From: Dehalobacterium formicoaceticum
GTDB lineage: Bacteria > Bacillota > Dehalobacteriia > Dehalobacteriales > Dehalobacteriaceae
Reading direction: 5' to 3'
Assembly: GCF_002224645.1 (NCBI RefSeq)
Contig: NZ_CP022121.1
Span: 2,362,501 to 2,426,500 of the forward strand
Length of the DNA stretch: 64,000 nucleotides
Part shown: positions 41,289-51,336 of the stretch, one piece after another
Layout of the letters: the number at the start of each line of letters is the position of its first letter
How positions within the stretch are numbered: the first letter of the stretch is position 1
The notes under the pieces: generated by a model
What the model saw: the letters and a program-made list of their open reading frames with translations, nothing else
Databases searched by the model: none
Told to the model about the DNA's origin: nothing
Program-made: the position numbers and the translations under genes

Positions 41289-44200
41289 ATGCCCAAGATT
41301 GATGTGGATGCTAAAATCGAAACATGGAAAAACAAGTTGCTTGACTTGGGTAAGCGTAATCGTCTGTTGAATTATCGAGAAACAAAGCGCTCAAGTCTGA
41401 AAATACATACTCCCCAGTGCTTCGATCTGTATAATTCCTTTGTCCAGAATGAGCAGCCTCTTATTTTCCCAAATATCGAAGAGGCTCAGCTTACTTTTCC
41501 AAACATCATAAACGATAGTGATGTTGACGAAGAGGGAGACGACGAAAATTATTATCCGATAAAGACAAACCAAAGTCCCAAAGAGACTCAAAGGACACTG
41601 AAATCTCTAAGAGATAAGGCTAAGACCGCCCTTGAAGAGCAGGGTGTTAATATTTTGTACCTCTCGTTTGGATTTCTTAGGTGGTCTGAGTCTCAGGATT
41701 CAGATTATTGGTTTAATTCGCCGATTTTGCTTGTACCGGCATCGTTAAAAATCGAATCGATATCATCTCCGTATATTCTCAGTCTTCATGAAGATGAAAT
41801 TGTGGTTAACCCAACTTTGGCATATAAACTCGAAAATGATTTTGGAATTATTCTCCCTAAGTACGGAGAAGGCGATGACCTTCGGGCAATCCTCTCCGAA
41901 ATTTTACGCTTATGCAAGGCAAATAAATGGGAAGTTGCGGAAGAAGCAAGTTTGAGTCTGCTCTCGTTCTTAAAAATAAATATGTACAATGATTTGAGCA
42001 AACATAAAGAGGTAATTGCCTTAAACCCAATTGTGCGTACTGTAAGCGGAGACGCTTCAGCCTCTAACAAAATTCCTGATGACATTTCAGATTTTGATTA
42101 TGATAAAAACCTTACACCTTCGGAAATGTTCCAGGTAGTTGATGCGGATTCGAGTCAACAAGACGCTATTCTTTGCGCCAAAAAGGGCATTAGTTTTGTA
42201 TTACAGGGCCCTCCGGGAACCGGGAAAAGTCAAACCATTACAAATATTATCGCTGAATGCCTTGAAGATGGTAAAAAGGTTCTCTTTGTATCGGAAAAAA
42301 TGGCTGCGCTTGAAGTCGTACATAGGAGGCTAACAAGTGCAGGTATAAATGATTTTTGTCTTATTCTTCACAGCTATAAAGCAAATAAACACGCCGTGCT
42401 TGACCAATTAGGGGAAACTCTTGCTTTGGCACAGAAAAAAGCCACTCTGAGTGATGAAGCTTATCAGAAACTTGATTTATTACAAGCCGATAAAGAAAGG
42501 CTAAATGAATACGCTTCACAGGTATTCGATGTTGTTCAGCCTCTCGGAAGATCCATTTATCAAGTAAACGGTGCCCTTGCTCACTTGGAATCGTATGACT
42601 ATGTAATATTCCAGATTGAGAATATTGGAAAGGTTGATGCAAAACTCTTTAACCGTTTTATCTATCTCCTACAGCAGTTTACTTCCACGATTGGAAAGAT
42701 GTCCGATGACTATAAAGCCAACCCGTGGTACGGAGCAACGGTACAGTCTGTATCTCATGAGCTTCGTTATGATGTTGGGCAAAAACTTGGTTCGCTTATA
42801 CCTAAAGTTGAAGCGGCGCAAAAGGAATTAATCACCTTGTTTGATAGAATGTCGTTAGATTGGAACACATCCTATCAAGCTATTATGGACATTATTCCAG
42901 TTGTTAAGGTAGCTGGTCAAGCACCTATTGTTCCTGCTGCTTGGATTCTTGGAAGCACCATCGAACCGCTTTTTGAAGAGGTATCTGAGTGTGAAGCGCT
43001 TAAAAATAAGTTTTGGGAGAAGCATGGAGAATTGGGGGTACAATATTCAGTTATTGCTTCAAATGACGCAACTATCGAATTGTCGCCAATGAGTAGGCTG
43101 ATAACAGCGGAAGCGATTGAAGATGAACTGAATCAATTGACGGAATCCATTACACATCACTTCCCCTATTCAAATATGAACGCAGATTTTGTTTCTGCCC
43201 AGGCTTTATTTAACGAAGCTCGCGTCAAGGCGAACCAATTAAACGAAATCATCGGACTAATATCTGCTTCGTTTGAGGAGACGGTTTTTGCTATTGATTA
43301 CAACGGAATCCTGACACGCTACAAAACAGATTATACATCGTTTTTAAAGTTTTTTAATAAAAATTACAAGGCGGACAAAAAACTGATTCAGGCACAATTC
43401 AAGGAAATCGTGAAGAAAGTGTCTGACAAACAAGTCTTGGAACTCGTGACACATCTCCGTAAAGTCGAGGAGTTAAAACAGTGGTTTTCACAAAACCAAG
43501 GTGGTTTTGTTAAGCTCTTTGGCAATCTGATTACAGATGAGAAGTCTGACTTCCTAAAAACAGAAAATTATATATTGGCAAACTCTTCAATGTTAGGTAG
43601 CGTTCATTTGCTCAAACAGTTACTTGAAATAGCGAATAAATCGGAACAATCTGAAAACACCCTGATTGCCCATTATCAGTTCCTGTATAAAGGATTTGAT
43701 ACAGAATGGGAGCATATACGTAGTTCGTTAACTTGGGCGGCCACTTTCAGAAATTATGTCGGCCAGCTAAAACTAAATTCCCGTTTCGTTGAATCTGTAT
43801 GCTCTGGAGAAATACCGTCAAGTAAATATACAAATATAATAAAGCAGTTGGAAATGCTCACGGAAAATCTCGATAGTGAGTTTCTCTGGTTTATTGGATT
43901 ATTTGAAAATACTAACCCGTTCAAAGTTATCCCAATGGCAGAACTCCAAGACCGCTTAATAGCTTGCCAAAACGGGCTGGCATTGCTCGAAGAATGGATT
44001 GACTTCCGTACTGCAAGAGAAAACTGCAGAGCGGAGGGACTGGCTGACTATATAAGTAAAATTGAAGAACTACATATTGAGGCCTCTCAAATAATACCCG
44101 TGTTCCAGAAGCGTTTTTTCAGGCTCTGGCTTGATGCAGTATTACCAAATTATCCGGCTATTTTAAACTTCCGGCGCAAAATGCATGAAAATGCTATCGA

Positions 44201-46343
44201 TGAGTTCGCACGACTGGATAAAATTCAGTTTGAAATAGCAAAAGCTCGAATCAGGAGCAAACTCATTAATGACTTGCCTTCTTTACAAAGGTTTACAAAC
44301 GGTGTTGATGAGATTAGCATTTTGAAGCGGGAACTCGGCAAGCAACGTCGTATAATGCCTATTCGAAAACTTTTCCGAGAGATACCGAATTTATTATTGA
44401 CCTTAAAGCCGTGTTTGATGATGTCCCCGCTTTCCGTAAGTCTGTTCCTCGAAGCAGAAACATATCAGTTTGATACCGTAATCTTTGACGAAGCGTCTCA
44501 GGTCTGTACCGAAAACGCAATCGGTGCTATTTCACGTGGGAAGCAGGTAATAATCGCCGGAGACAGTAAACAATTACCGCCAACAAACTTTTTCTCTGCA
44601 TCAACTTCATCGGATAGTGATTTTGACACAGATGATGAAAACGAATTTGATGACACCGGTGCTTATGAATCTATTCTTGACGAGGCAGGACTTTTACCAG
44701 AACGTACGCTGCTTTGGCATTACAGGAGTAGGCACGAACATCTTATTGCTTTTTCAAACACAAAAATCTATAAAAACAACCTCATCACATTCCCTGCAAA
44801 CATTGATAAAATGCCTGACAACGGTGTCGAGTATGTGTATGTTCGCGATGGATTCTATGACCGTGGCGGGAAAAAGGGAAATGTAATCGAAGCAAAAAAA
44901 GTAGCCGAAATGGTCTTCGAACACTTCCGAAAACACCCTAACCGCTCTTTGGGGATTATTGCTTTCGGTGAAGTTCAGCAAATGGCAATAGATACTGCTA
45001 TTCGTGAAATGCGTTTGAGGAATCAAAGTTTTGAACATTTTTTTAAGGAAGATTCGGATGAGCCATTCTTTATAAAAAACCTTGAAAACGTTCAAGGTGA
45101 CGAGCGGGATACAATTATTTTCAGCATTGGATACGCAAAAGACTCTGCCGGTGTTTTTCGCATGAATTTCGGGCCTCTAAGCAAATCAGGCGGCGAGCGC
45201 AGACTTAATGTTGCCATTACCCGTGCCAAGTATAATGTAAAGCTTGTCGGCTCAATTTTACCAACCGATATTGATGTCGAAAAAATAACATCAGATGGGC
45301 CTAAATTGCTTAGATCATATATCGATTTTGCCATTAATGGAGTAGAGTCACTTGCACGTGAGACTACTGAATTTGATGTAACCGAACACGACTCACCATT
45401 TGAAGAAGCAGTATACAATTTTCTTGACAGAAAAGGCTATAAAGTTGCAACACAGGTGGGTTGCTCTGGTTACCGTATTGATATGGCGGTAAACCATCCG
45501 AGCCTCAGCGGAATTTATGTTCTTGGTGTTGAATGTGACGGAGCCGCATACCATTCTGCAAGGACTGCACGGGAAAGGGATCGTTTGCGTCAAGAAGTTC
45601 TTGAAAATATGGGGTGGAATATCTATCGTATATGGTCAACCGACTGGATCAAAGACCCACGGACTGAAGGCGAGGCACTTATTGCCGCAATTAATGATGC
45701 AATCGCTAATTATGGTGATACTTCAAAATTTGAGTCTTCAGTTGATATGTCAGACGATGAGCCAGAAGCTGACGACTTTGTGTCTGTTGATAAAAAGGAA
45801 GTGAGTATTACCGAACAAGTAAATCCTTACGGCTTTGCAGAAGCGAAAACAACAAGCTTAAACACATTGCCACGCAACTCCAGCGGATATTTGGACATAG
45901 CTGATTGCATTATGGCATATGTGAATAACGAGTATCCTATGCATTATGAATTGCTCTGCCAAAGGCTTGCGCCGCTTTATGGCAATGAAAAAGCAACCGT
46001 AAAAGTTAGGCGAGAAGTCGATTACGGCATAAACCGGTTACGCAATAAAATTATCAAAAAAGGAGACTTCCTCTATCCTGCTGGATGGCAAAAAATCATA
46101 GTGCGAGTGCCTAATATGCGTAAAATCGGCCATATTGCAGTAGAGGAAATTGCAGAGGCTATGAATACTATTCTCCAAATCGCTGTTGGCAGTTCGCGAG
46201 AAGGACTTTGCATAGAAACAACACGAGTCTACGGCTGGCAGCGCATGACACAGGGTATTGGTGCCTCAATGTATGCAGCCTGTGATTTATTGATAAAACA
46301 GGGTAGAGCGCAAGAAATTGATGGGAAGATTGTGCCGAAATAG
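41289..46343 (+). CDS. DUF4011-helicase-Vsr-DUF3320 defence protein (Hhe type)
   Basis: 1684 residues. The N-terminal DUF4011-like part (WKNKLLDLGKRNRLLNYRETKRS) leads to an SF1 helicase with Walker A GPPGTGKSQTI (near 307), DEASQVCTENAIG (near 1066), GDSKQLPPTNFF and NVQGDERDTIIFSIGYAKD plus VAITRAKYNVKLVGS in the second RecA domain. A Vsr/MTES_1575-like nuclease follows (about 1370-1460: FEEAVYNFLDRKGYKVATQVGCSGYRIDMAV..VLGVECDGAAYHSARTARERDRLRQEVLENMGW), then a DUF3320-like C-terminus. Proteins of this architecture were reported as the single-gene antiphage system Hhe. ATG 41289 is preceded by CGGAGG. It is intact and probably acts against invading DNA. Confidence 0.88.
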   Translation: MPKIDVDAKIETWKNKLLDLGKRNRLLNYRETKRSSLKIHTPQCFDLYNSFVQNEQPLIFPNIEEAQLTFPNIINDSDVDEEGDDENYYPIKTNQSPKETQRTLKSLRDKAKTALEEQGVNILYLSFGFLRWSESQDSDYWFNSPILLVPASLKIESISSPYILSLHEDEIVVNPTLAYKLENDFGIILPKYGEGDDLRAILSEILRLCKANKWEVAEEASLSLLSFLKINMYNDLSKHKEVIALNPIVRTVSGDASASNKIPDDISDFDYDKNLTPSEMFQVVDADSSQQDAILCAKKGISFVLQGPPGTGKSQTITNIIAECLEDGKKVLFVSEKMAALEVVHRRLTSAGINDFCLILHSYKANKHAVLDQLGETLALAQKKATLSDEAYQKLDLLQADKERLNEYASQVFDVVQPLGRSIYQVNGALAHLESYDYVIFQIENIGKVDAKLFNRFIYLLQQFTSTIGKMSDDYKANPWYGATVQSVSHELRYDVGQKLGSLIPKVEAAQKELITLFDRMSLDWNTSYQAIMDIIPVVKVAGQAPIVPAAWILGSTIEPLFEEVSECEALKNKFWEKHGELGVQYSVIASNDATIELSPMSRLITAEAIEDELNQLTESITHHFPYSNMNADFVSAQALFNEARVKANQLNEIIGLISASFEETVFAIDYNGILTRYKTDYTSFLKFFNKNYKADKKLIQAQFKEIVKKVSDKQVLELVTHLRKVEELKQWFSQNQGGFVKLFGNLITDEKSDFLKTENYILANSSMLGSVHLLKQLLEIANKSEQSENTLIAHYQFLYKGFDTEWEHIRSSLTWAATFRNYVGQLKLNSRFVESVCSGEIPSSKYTNIIKQLEMLTENLDSEFLWFIGLFENTNPFKVIPMAELQDRLIACQNGLALLEEWIDFRTARENCRAEGLADYISKIEELHIEASQIIPVFQKRFFRLWLDAVLPNYPAILNFRRKMHENAIDEFARLDKIQFEIAKARIRSKLINDLPSLQRFTNGVDEISILKRELGKQRRIMPIRKLFREIPNLLLTLKPCLMMSPLSVSLFLEAETYQFDTVIFDEASQVCTENAIGAISRGKQVIIAGDSKQLPPTNFFSASTSSDSDFDTDDENEFDDTGAYESILDEAGLLPERTLLWHYRSRHEHLIAFSNTKIYKNNLITFPANIDKMPDNGVEYVYVRDGFYDRGGKKGNVIEAKKVAEMVFEHFRKHPNRSLGIIAFGEVQQMAIDTAIREMRLRNQSFEHFFKEDSDEPFFIKNLENVQGDERDTIIFSIGYAKDSAGVFRMNFGPLSKSGGERRLNVAITRAKYNVKLVGSILPTDIDVEKITSDGPKLLRSYIDFAINGVESLARETTEFDVTEHDSPFEEAVYNFLDRKGYKVATQVGCSGYRIDMAVNHPSLSGIYVLGVECDGAAYHSARTARERDRLRQEVLENMGWNIYRIWSTDWIKDPRTEGEALIAAINDAIANYGDTSKFESSVDMSDDEPEADDFVSVDKKEVSITEQVNPYGFAEAKTTSLNTLPRNSSGYLDIADCIMAYVNNEYPMHYELLCQRLAPLYGNEKATVKVRREVDYGINRLRNKIIKKGDFLYPAGWQKIIVRVPNMRKIGHIAVEEIAEAMNTILQIAVGSSREGLCIETTRVYGWQRMTQGIGASMYAACDLLIKQGRAQEIDGKIVPK

Positions 46344-46435
46344 ACCCCCAACTCTCGCGGTTGATTTGTAGCCGTTAAATCAGGTCAAGAATTGAGCAGA
46401 GTGGCGCTATGGTCTTGCGGGACAACGCCTACATT

Positions 46436-46477
46436 GCCATTTCCGTACCGATTTGGAGTATGGTTCAATAAGTTTCC
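46436..46477. repeat. 42-bp direct repeat, left copy (candidate att site)
   Basis: CCATTTCCGTACCGATTTGG plus AGTATGGTTCAATAAGTTTCC. The copy at 50114-50155 differs at only about four places. The two bracket the IetAS genes. Confidence 0.65.
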
Positions 46478-46523
46478 ATATTAAAAATATGCTTTCAGCT
46501 GCTTCTTTGCTGCTCTTGCTGAA

Positions 46524-48800
46524 TTACCTTATGTCGACTAATACGCGGTTAATATTGCGGATTTCTATAGGAGCTAAGTTTTGATACTGCTGGAGAATAG
46601 CATCATACAAAGCGCCGCCGTATTTTGGGGCATCAATAGTTATAGCTGTAAAATATTTAATCTTTTGTGTACCGAACCCATTACGCCCGATGGCATGGAG
46701 TGTTAATGCAGGATTCAATATCGAAGAACCCCTCATCGTTACAAATTTTCTGATTACGGTATCCCATTTCAAATCTACAGCCCGTAAATCCGTCTCATCC
46801 CAATATTTTTTTGCTGGATGGCTCTTAGGAAATTCCGACTTGGAATAACCATTATCTAATAAACCCTTTACCTGAACTGCATGGTCAGGCTTGAGAAAGT
46901 TAAGCGTTTTACTTGAAAAGCCTTTTTTTGTAAAATTGTAGGTCATGTCATGAGGAATAAAGGTATCCTCGATACAGTTGCATGAATAAGCGTCGGGGTC
47001 GTTTACGTTCGGATTCACGATAGTCGAGACAGTCCACGTTATGGTGATATTTCCTTTAACATCATTAATTTTGGGAGCAAAAATAGGCAATCTGACTGTT
47101 TGCGAAGAATCAAGTACACCAGAATAGAGAATTGTAACTTTGTTATCTTCGCAGTTAAGAATATCATCAACATTATCAAGACAAAATCCAAATCCCTGTT
47201 CATCCTGCGTTAATGTGTTACACTTTTGAGCGGTGTGAATTAATAAAGTGCGACCGATATGAGGAATAATTCCGTCGCTCTTAGCCATTAGCTTCCCAAT
47301 TTTATGTACTGCGAACGGTGATGCGAAGCTTGTCCCTGCAGAGGTTGATAAAGTATTGGGAGCTGCTCCGACTAACACAAAGGGTCTATCAATGCTTCCA
47401 CCAAACTCAAGTATATCGGGCTTAATTTTGGCACCTTCTCTGCCTCCGCCGACACAACTGTATGATGCCCGTGTTTTTGAGCCGTCAGCGGCAAAGGTGT
47501 ATGCTCCGATACCCATCCCGTTAACCATATCCGATGGTGACTGAATTCGGTTATGTGGATAATCACATTCGCCATCATTTCCAACTGCGACACAGATTAA
47601 AGGGTTTATATCACCATCGGCAACTTTATAGGTCAAAAGGTCGAGGACGTAGGTGAAGCGACTTATGCTATCATCTACAATCGCCCCCACCGGGCCGAAG
47701 GACAGGTTATATAGTTTGATGTTGGATTGTCCTGTTATAACATTTTCGATAGCATCAATAGCCTCGTAAAGCTCTAAATCAAAACGATTTTTTATGGGCA
47801 GTACACGATAGCTCTCAACGGACACATGCGGTATTTCCAATCTATCTGTTGAACTACGCCCGGCAAGGTTTCCATATAAAACAGTTCCACAAACACCAGT
47901 ACCGTGTTCTACGCAACTGGCATCCTCTGGCTCGGAAACACAATCGATGGCGGTCACATATTTGGACAACAAAGGCACGCTTTCGGCGACACCACCATCA
48001 AATACACCGACTGTAATCTTTGACTTTTTCTTTGCATCTGGCGCTTGAGGTGCGCTATTTGAAGGTAGTGTTCTGATAGGTGCAATACTGACCTGGCCCA
48101 TTGGATGAATAGCTCTCAAAGGGTTTAGTGCCGATATTTTTTCTACTTCATCTTTGGAGCAATTTGCAGAAATAAAGGTTGGACCGCCGTCGTAACTGCG
48201 AATAATCATACGATCTTCTGGTAATTTGCTTGTGCTGCGAAAAAGAGAAATCATTTCATCTGTTTCGCCAGCCATGGGATGCAATATTATTTCAACGGTT
48301 CCAGAATCCCAATCATCGGGAAACCCCATAATTTTTTCATCCCGAGAAAGCAAATCCATGGAGCGAATGGAGCCAATCTGATTTCTCCATGATTCAACAT
48401 TATCCTTGAGGCCTTTTTCTAAAGTGGTTTTCAAGTTGCTTAGTCCCCGATCCGTTGCCTTAACAAAATAAAGCTTAGCATCTGTATCTTCTTCAGATTC
48501 AATTCTATATTTCCTACCGCCGACTATTTCTAAGCTCCCATCACCAGGGATAATTGAAGTAGGAACGTAAGATTTCGCTTCAAATTTTGGCTCCATACGA
48601 ACGCATATTACTTTTTCGTCCAAAAATATTTCTTCCTGCTTCTGTACCTGCTCAAAAATATGATCGATATAGCGGATCATATTTTGTTTTGCAATTGGAT
48701 ACTCATTAGGAATTTTCTTTTCCATAGGACGGGTCTTCTTCCTGATTGGTTCAACATATAGCTCGCCATTAGCGATTATTGGATGTTTTTCATTCGACAT
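46524..48800 (-). CDS. ietS: Subtilisin-like serine protease of an IetAS-type defence pair
   Basis: 758 residues. An N-terminal ~260-residue region unrelated to the protease core precedes an S8 domain with all catalytic residues: Asp268 (VGVFDGG), His299 (EHGTGVCG), oxyanion Asn408 (AVGNDGE) and Ser491 (AGTSFASP). The C-terminal 260 residues are beta-rich. No signal peptide, so intracellular. ATG 48800 is preferred because GGGGG lies nine bases upstream; an ATG at 48809 touches that RBS. It overlaps the AAA ATPase gene. The pair AAA ATPase plus S8 protease corresponds to IetAS, reported as an antiphage system and earlier as a plasmid incompatibility factor. Confidence 0.87.
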   Translation of the reverse strand: MSNEKHPIIANGELYVEPIRKKTRPMEKKIPNEYPIAKQNMIRYIDHIFEQVQKQEEIFLDEKVICVRMEPKFEAKSYVPTSIIPGDGSLEIVGGRKYRIESEEDTDAKLYFVKATDRGLSNLKTTLEKGLKDNVESWRNQIGSIRSMDLLSRDEKIMGFPDDWDSGTVEIILHPMAGETDEMISLFRSTSKLPEDRMIIRSYDGGPTFISANCSKDEVEKISALNPLRAIHPMGQVSIAPIRTLPSNSAPQAPDAKKKSKITVGVFDGGVAESVPLLSKYVTAIDCVSEPEDASCVEHGTGVCGTVLYGNLAGRSSTDRLEIPHVSVESYRVLPIKNRFDLELYEAIDAIENVITGQSNIKLYNLSFGPVGAIVDDSISRFTYVLDLLTYKVADGDINPLICVAVGNDGECDYPHNRIQSPSDMVNGMGIGAYTFAADGSKTRASYSCVGGGREGAKIKPDILEFGGSIDRPFVLVGAAPNTLSTSAGTSFASPFAVHKIGKLMAKSDGIIPHIGRTLLIHTAQKCNTLTQDEQGFGFCLDNVDDILNCEDNKVTILYSGVLDSSQTVRLPIFAPKINDVKGNITITWTVSTIVNPNVNDPDAYSCNCIEDTFIPHDMTYNFTKKGFSSKTLNFLKPDHAVQVKGLLDNGYSKSEFPKSHPAKKYWDETDLRAVDLKWDTVIRKFVTMRGSSILNPALTLHAIGRNGFGTQKIKYFTAITIDAPKYGGALYDAILQQYQNLAPIEIRNINRVLVDIR

Positions 48801-49914
48801 GCTCTTCATCCCCCTTTCTGTTTACACTGAGATATCTTGAGACAGTGGTCGATGGTATTTGTGTTATCATCGAGATATCTCTTACGCTCAAGCCGGAAAA
48901 TTCTTTTTTTAGTAATCTGCAGATATTGGTTTTGTCTTCTTTTGTTGCTAAGGGTTTTATTTTATATAATTCCGATAATGCAATTATTTGAAGAGGTTCG
49001 TTCGGACTCAGGAACGCCCTCCGTTTCATATGCTCGCTTAGTTTACATATATCTGCGGCATTTATATTTTTCGTGTGCTTGACTAAATAATCCAAAGTAT
49101 CCTTTCTCAATTCATCTCCGAATTTCCCGAGATGCCTTATTAACAAAGAGCGACGCTCGCGTTCATCGGGCATGGAAATAGTTAAGGTTCGGTCAAATCG
49201 CCTCCATATAGCTTTATCAAGAAGCTCGGGATGATTGGTGGCGCCAATGATCACACAGGAGGAAGGACAGTCTTCCAATTCTTTTAATAACACATTTACC
49301 AAGCGTTTTAGTTCACCTAAATCGCCAGCATCATCTCTCCGCTTTGCGATGGCATCCAATTCATCCAAGAACAAGATTGTTCTCTGTGATCTTGCGTAAT
49401 CGAAAATGTTTCGGATATTTTGACCAGTCCTACCAAGATAACTTGAAATCGACGATGCCAAGTCAAGCGTTATTATTGGCGTGTTTAATCGGTATGCAAG
49501 CCAATAAGCGATATAAGTCTTGCCGACTCCGGGAGGGCCATCAAGCAATATACTGTTAGGCGGAACGATATCTTCTCTCAGAAAATCTTCGAGGATTTGT
49601 CTTTCCTTGATAAAGTCTTCAAGCTGTTGCCTGATAAAATCCTCTAATATTGGATCGGGCATTTCAATCGGCTCTTCGATTTTTACAAGGGAATACCTTG
49701 TTTCCTTATCAACGGGCAACGGCTGCAAATCAATTGAGCGGGTTACAGGGCTATCGAGTCTTGAGTAGGCTAATGCTTTTGTTATTTCCTCGGCGGCAGC
49801 GGGGTAGTCCTTTTTTATTTTCCTTGCAATCATGAGCGCCGTTGCCTCAATGTTCTTTTTATCAGCTTCCAAGCTTGAACGGACAAGTTTGGGTATTAAA
49901 TCAAATGCATTCAT
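48790..49914 (-). CDS. ietA: AAA+ ATPase of an IetAS-type defence pair
   Basis: 374 residues. An N-terminal helical region with repeated LEDF motifs (about 90-115) precedes the AAA+ core: Walker A DGPPGVGKT (near 126), Walker B TILFLDELDAIAKRR, sensor 1 CVIIGATNHPE, arginine fingers AIWRRFDRTL. The C-terminus carries a likely helix-turn-helix (LSVRDISMITQIPSTTVSRYLSVNRKG). ATG 49914, nine bases after AAGGAG, is preferred to the GTG at 49923. The gene precedes and overlaps the protease gene, so the two are co-translated. It probably senses or remodels a target and controls the protease; the HTH hints at binding DNA. Confidence 0.87.
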   Translation of the reverse strand: MNAFDLIPKLVRSSLEADKKNIEATALMIARKIKKDYPAAAEEITKALAYSRLDSPVTRSIDLQPLPVDKETRYSLVKIEEPIEMPDPILEDFIRQQLEDFIKERQILEDFLREDIVPPNSILLDGPPGVGKTYIAYWLAYRLNTPIITLDLASSISSYLGRTGQNIRNIFDYARSQRTILFLDELDAIAKRRDDAGDLGELKRLVNVLLKELEDCPSSCVIIGATNHPELLDKAIWRRFDRTLTISMPDERERRSLLIRHLGKFGDELRKDTLDYLVKHTKNINAADICKLSEHMKRRAFLSPNEPLQIIALSELYKIKPLATKEDKTNICRLLKKEFSGLSVRDISMITQIPSTTVSRYLSVNRKGDEEHVE

Positions 49915-49923
49915 CTGTTCCAC

Positions 49924-50350
49924 TCCTTGCGATTATTTAATTTTGGCACAGTTATATAATAACCATAATTCAAGAATATGTCAATAGATATTGTTCCATT
50001 TTATAATATAAATCAAAAATGGCACAGAATATTCGAAGCAGGACAGAGGCGAGTATAGTCACAAGTGAAAATAAAATAAGCGAGGCAATATCGTCACGAT
50101 GTGCCTCGCTTGTTCCATTTCCGTATCGGTTTGGGGTATGGTTCAATAAGTTACCCTATTGGAACGTGCCTTTTCCCAACTTTTTTATTTTTTTAGCTGG
50201 GAAGATCTTTCTCCTGACTATGACATCCAATCTGACCACTTAACTAATGCTCAGAATGACAAACATGAATGGATGTTTCATATTGTAAAGACAGTCACTT
50301 CATGGTATATTTTTAATGGTATTAAAATAATTAATAAAAGGGGGGAGAAA
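49924..50350. other. Edge of the accessory region
   Basis: Holds a perfect hairpin AAGCGAGGCA/TGCCTCGCTT (50078-50087 with 50102-50111) followed by TGTTCC, then the right copy of the 42-bp repeat, then about 190 bases without a supported gene leading to the transporter at 50351. Confidence 0.5.
50114..50155. repeat. 42-bp direct repeat, right copy (candidate att site)
   Basis: CCATTTCCGTATCGGTTTGG plus GGTATGGTTCAATAAGTTACC. Its TTCCGTATCGGTTTG also occurs exactly, on the minus strand, just upstream of the serine recombinase start (about 32217-32231). This may be the right junction of the integrative element; inference. Confidence 0.6.
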
Positions 50351-50914
50351 ATGACAAGCGAAAACAATCAATCTTCTATTGCCAATCCATCACCACTTGG
50401 ACTCTTGGGGTTTGGCATGACCACATTGCTGCTGAACCTACATAATACTGACATCATACCTTTATCAATTGTAATTGTAGCAATGGGTTTCGCTCTTGGC
50501 GGGTCTGCCCAGATAATAGCCGGAATTATGGAATTTAAAAAAAATAATGTATTTGGCGCAACTGCCTTCACTTCTTATGGCTTTTTTTGGTGGTCTTTAA
50601 TCATGATCTGGATCAATCCATTTCAGGGAATTGCAGCTGCAGATGAAAAAAGCATGGGATTTTATCTGCTATTATGGGGTATCTTTACTTTAATGATGTT
50701 TGTAGCTACACTGAAGCTTAGCCGTTCATTGCAATTTATCTTTCTGACCTTGACAATGCTATTTATTCTTTTATCAATTGGAGATTTTACCGGAATTCAT
50801 TTTATTAAAATTTTAGGTGGTTGGGTAGGAATAGTATGCGGAGCTTCAGCAATTTATACAAGTCTTGCTCAGGTTATCAATAACGAATATGGAAAAACAA
50901 TGTTACCACTTTAG
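50351..50914 (+). CDS. Acetate/succinate uptake transporter, SatP/YaaH (GPR1/FUN34) family
   Basis: 187 residues with six predicted membrane helices. The family motif NPSPLGLLGFGMTTLLLNLHN is at the N-terminus, followed by GFALGGSAQIIAGIMEFKKNNVFGATAFTSYGFFWWSL, also diagnostic. It imports acetate or succinate with protons, or releases them. ATG 50351 follows GGGGGAG; longer frames upstream run through the repeat region and are not supported. A terminator follows. Confidence 0.92.
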   Translation: MTSENNQSSIANPSPLGLLGFGMTTLLLNLHNTDIIPLSIVIVAMGFALGGSAQIIAGIMEFKKNNVFGATAFTSYGFFWWSLIMIWINPFQGIAAADEKSMGFYLLLWGIFTLMMFVATLKLSRSLQFIFLTLTMLFILLSIGDFTGIHFIKILGGWVGIVCGASAIYTSLAQVINNEYGKTMLPL

Positions 50915-50940
50915 TTTAAAAAACCTGAAACATAAAAAAT

Positions 50941-50965
50941 GAGCAGCTTTGGCTGTTCTTTTTTT
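50941..50965 (+). terminator. Terminator after the SatP-like gene
   Basis: GAGCAGC-TTTG-GCTGTTC with one wobble pair, preceded by AAAAAAT and followed by seven T. The rest of the gap up to 51336 holds short AT-rich repeats (AAGCATATGAACACACGCATATGAA) and no gene. Confidence 0.7.
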
Positions 50966-51336
50966 ATGCTTTCTGATAAATTTTGAATATGTATTTGCCC
51001 TTTCTTAACATAAAACACAGAATAATTCTCCGGTTACATAACCCAATACCCCAATTAATTTTGCACCTCAATGCTTCCCGGGTAAATATTTTGGCAAAAA
51101 AACAGGACAATTGCCTCCTCTTGTCAAAATAATTGGCCATACCCGTTTCTTGCTTACTTATGAACACAAGCATAAAAACAAGCATATGAACACACGCATA
51201 TGAATACGTTAAAAATTATTCCCGGATATTTAACGGTTAAGGAATCCAGCAGGTAGCCGGAAAAGTACATTTCGTATGTTTTCGTATGTTTTTGAAGAAA
51301 TTGGATTGGAGCCATCTTATTCAAGGAGGTGCGGAC

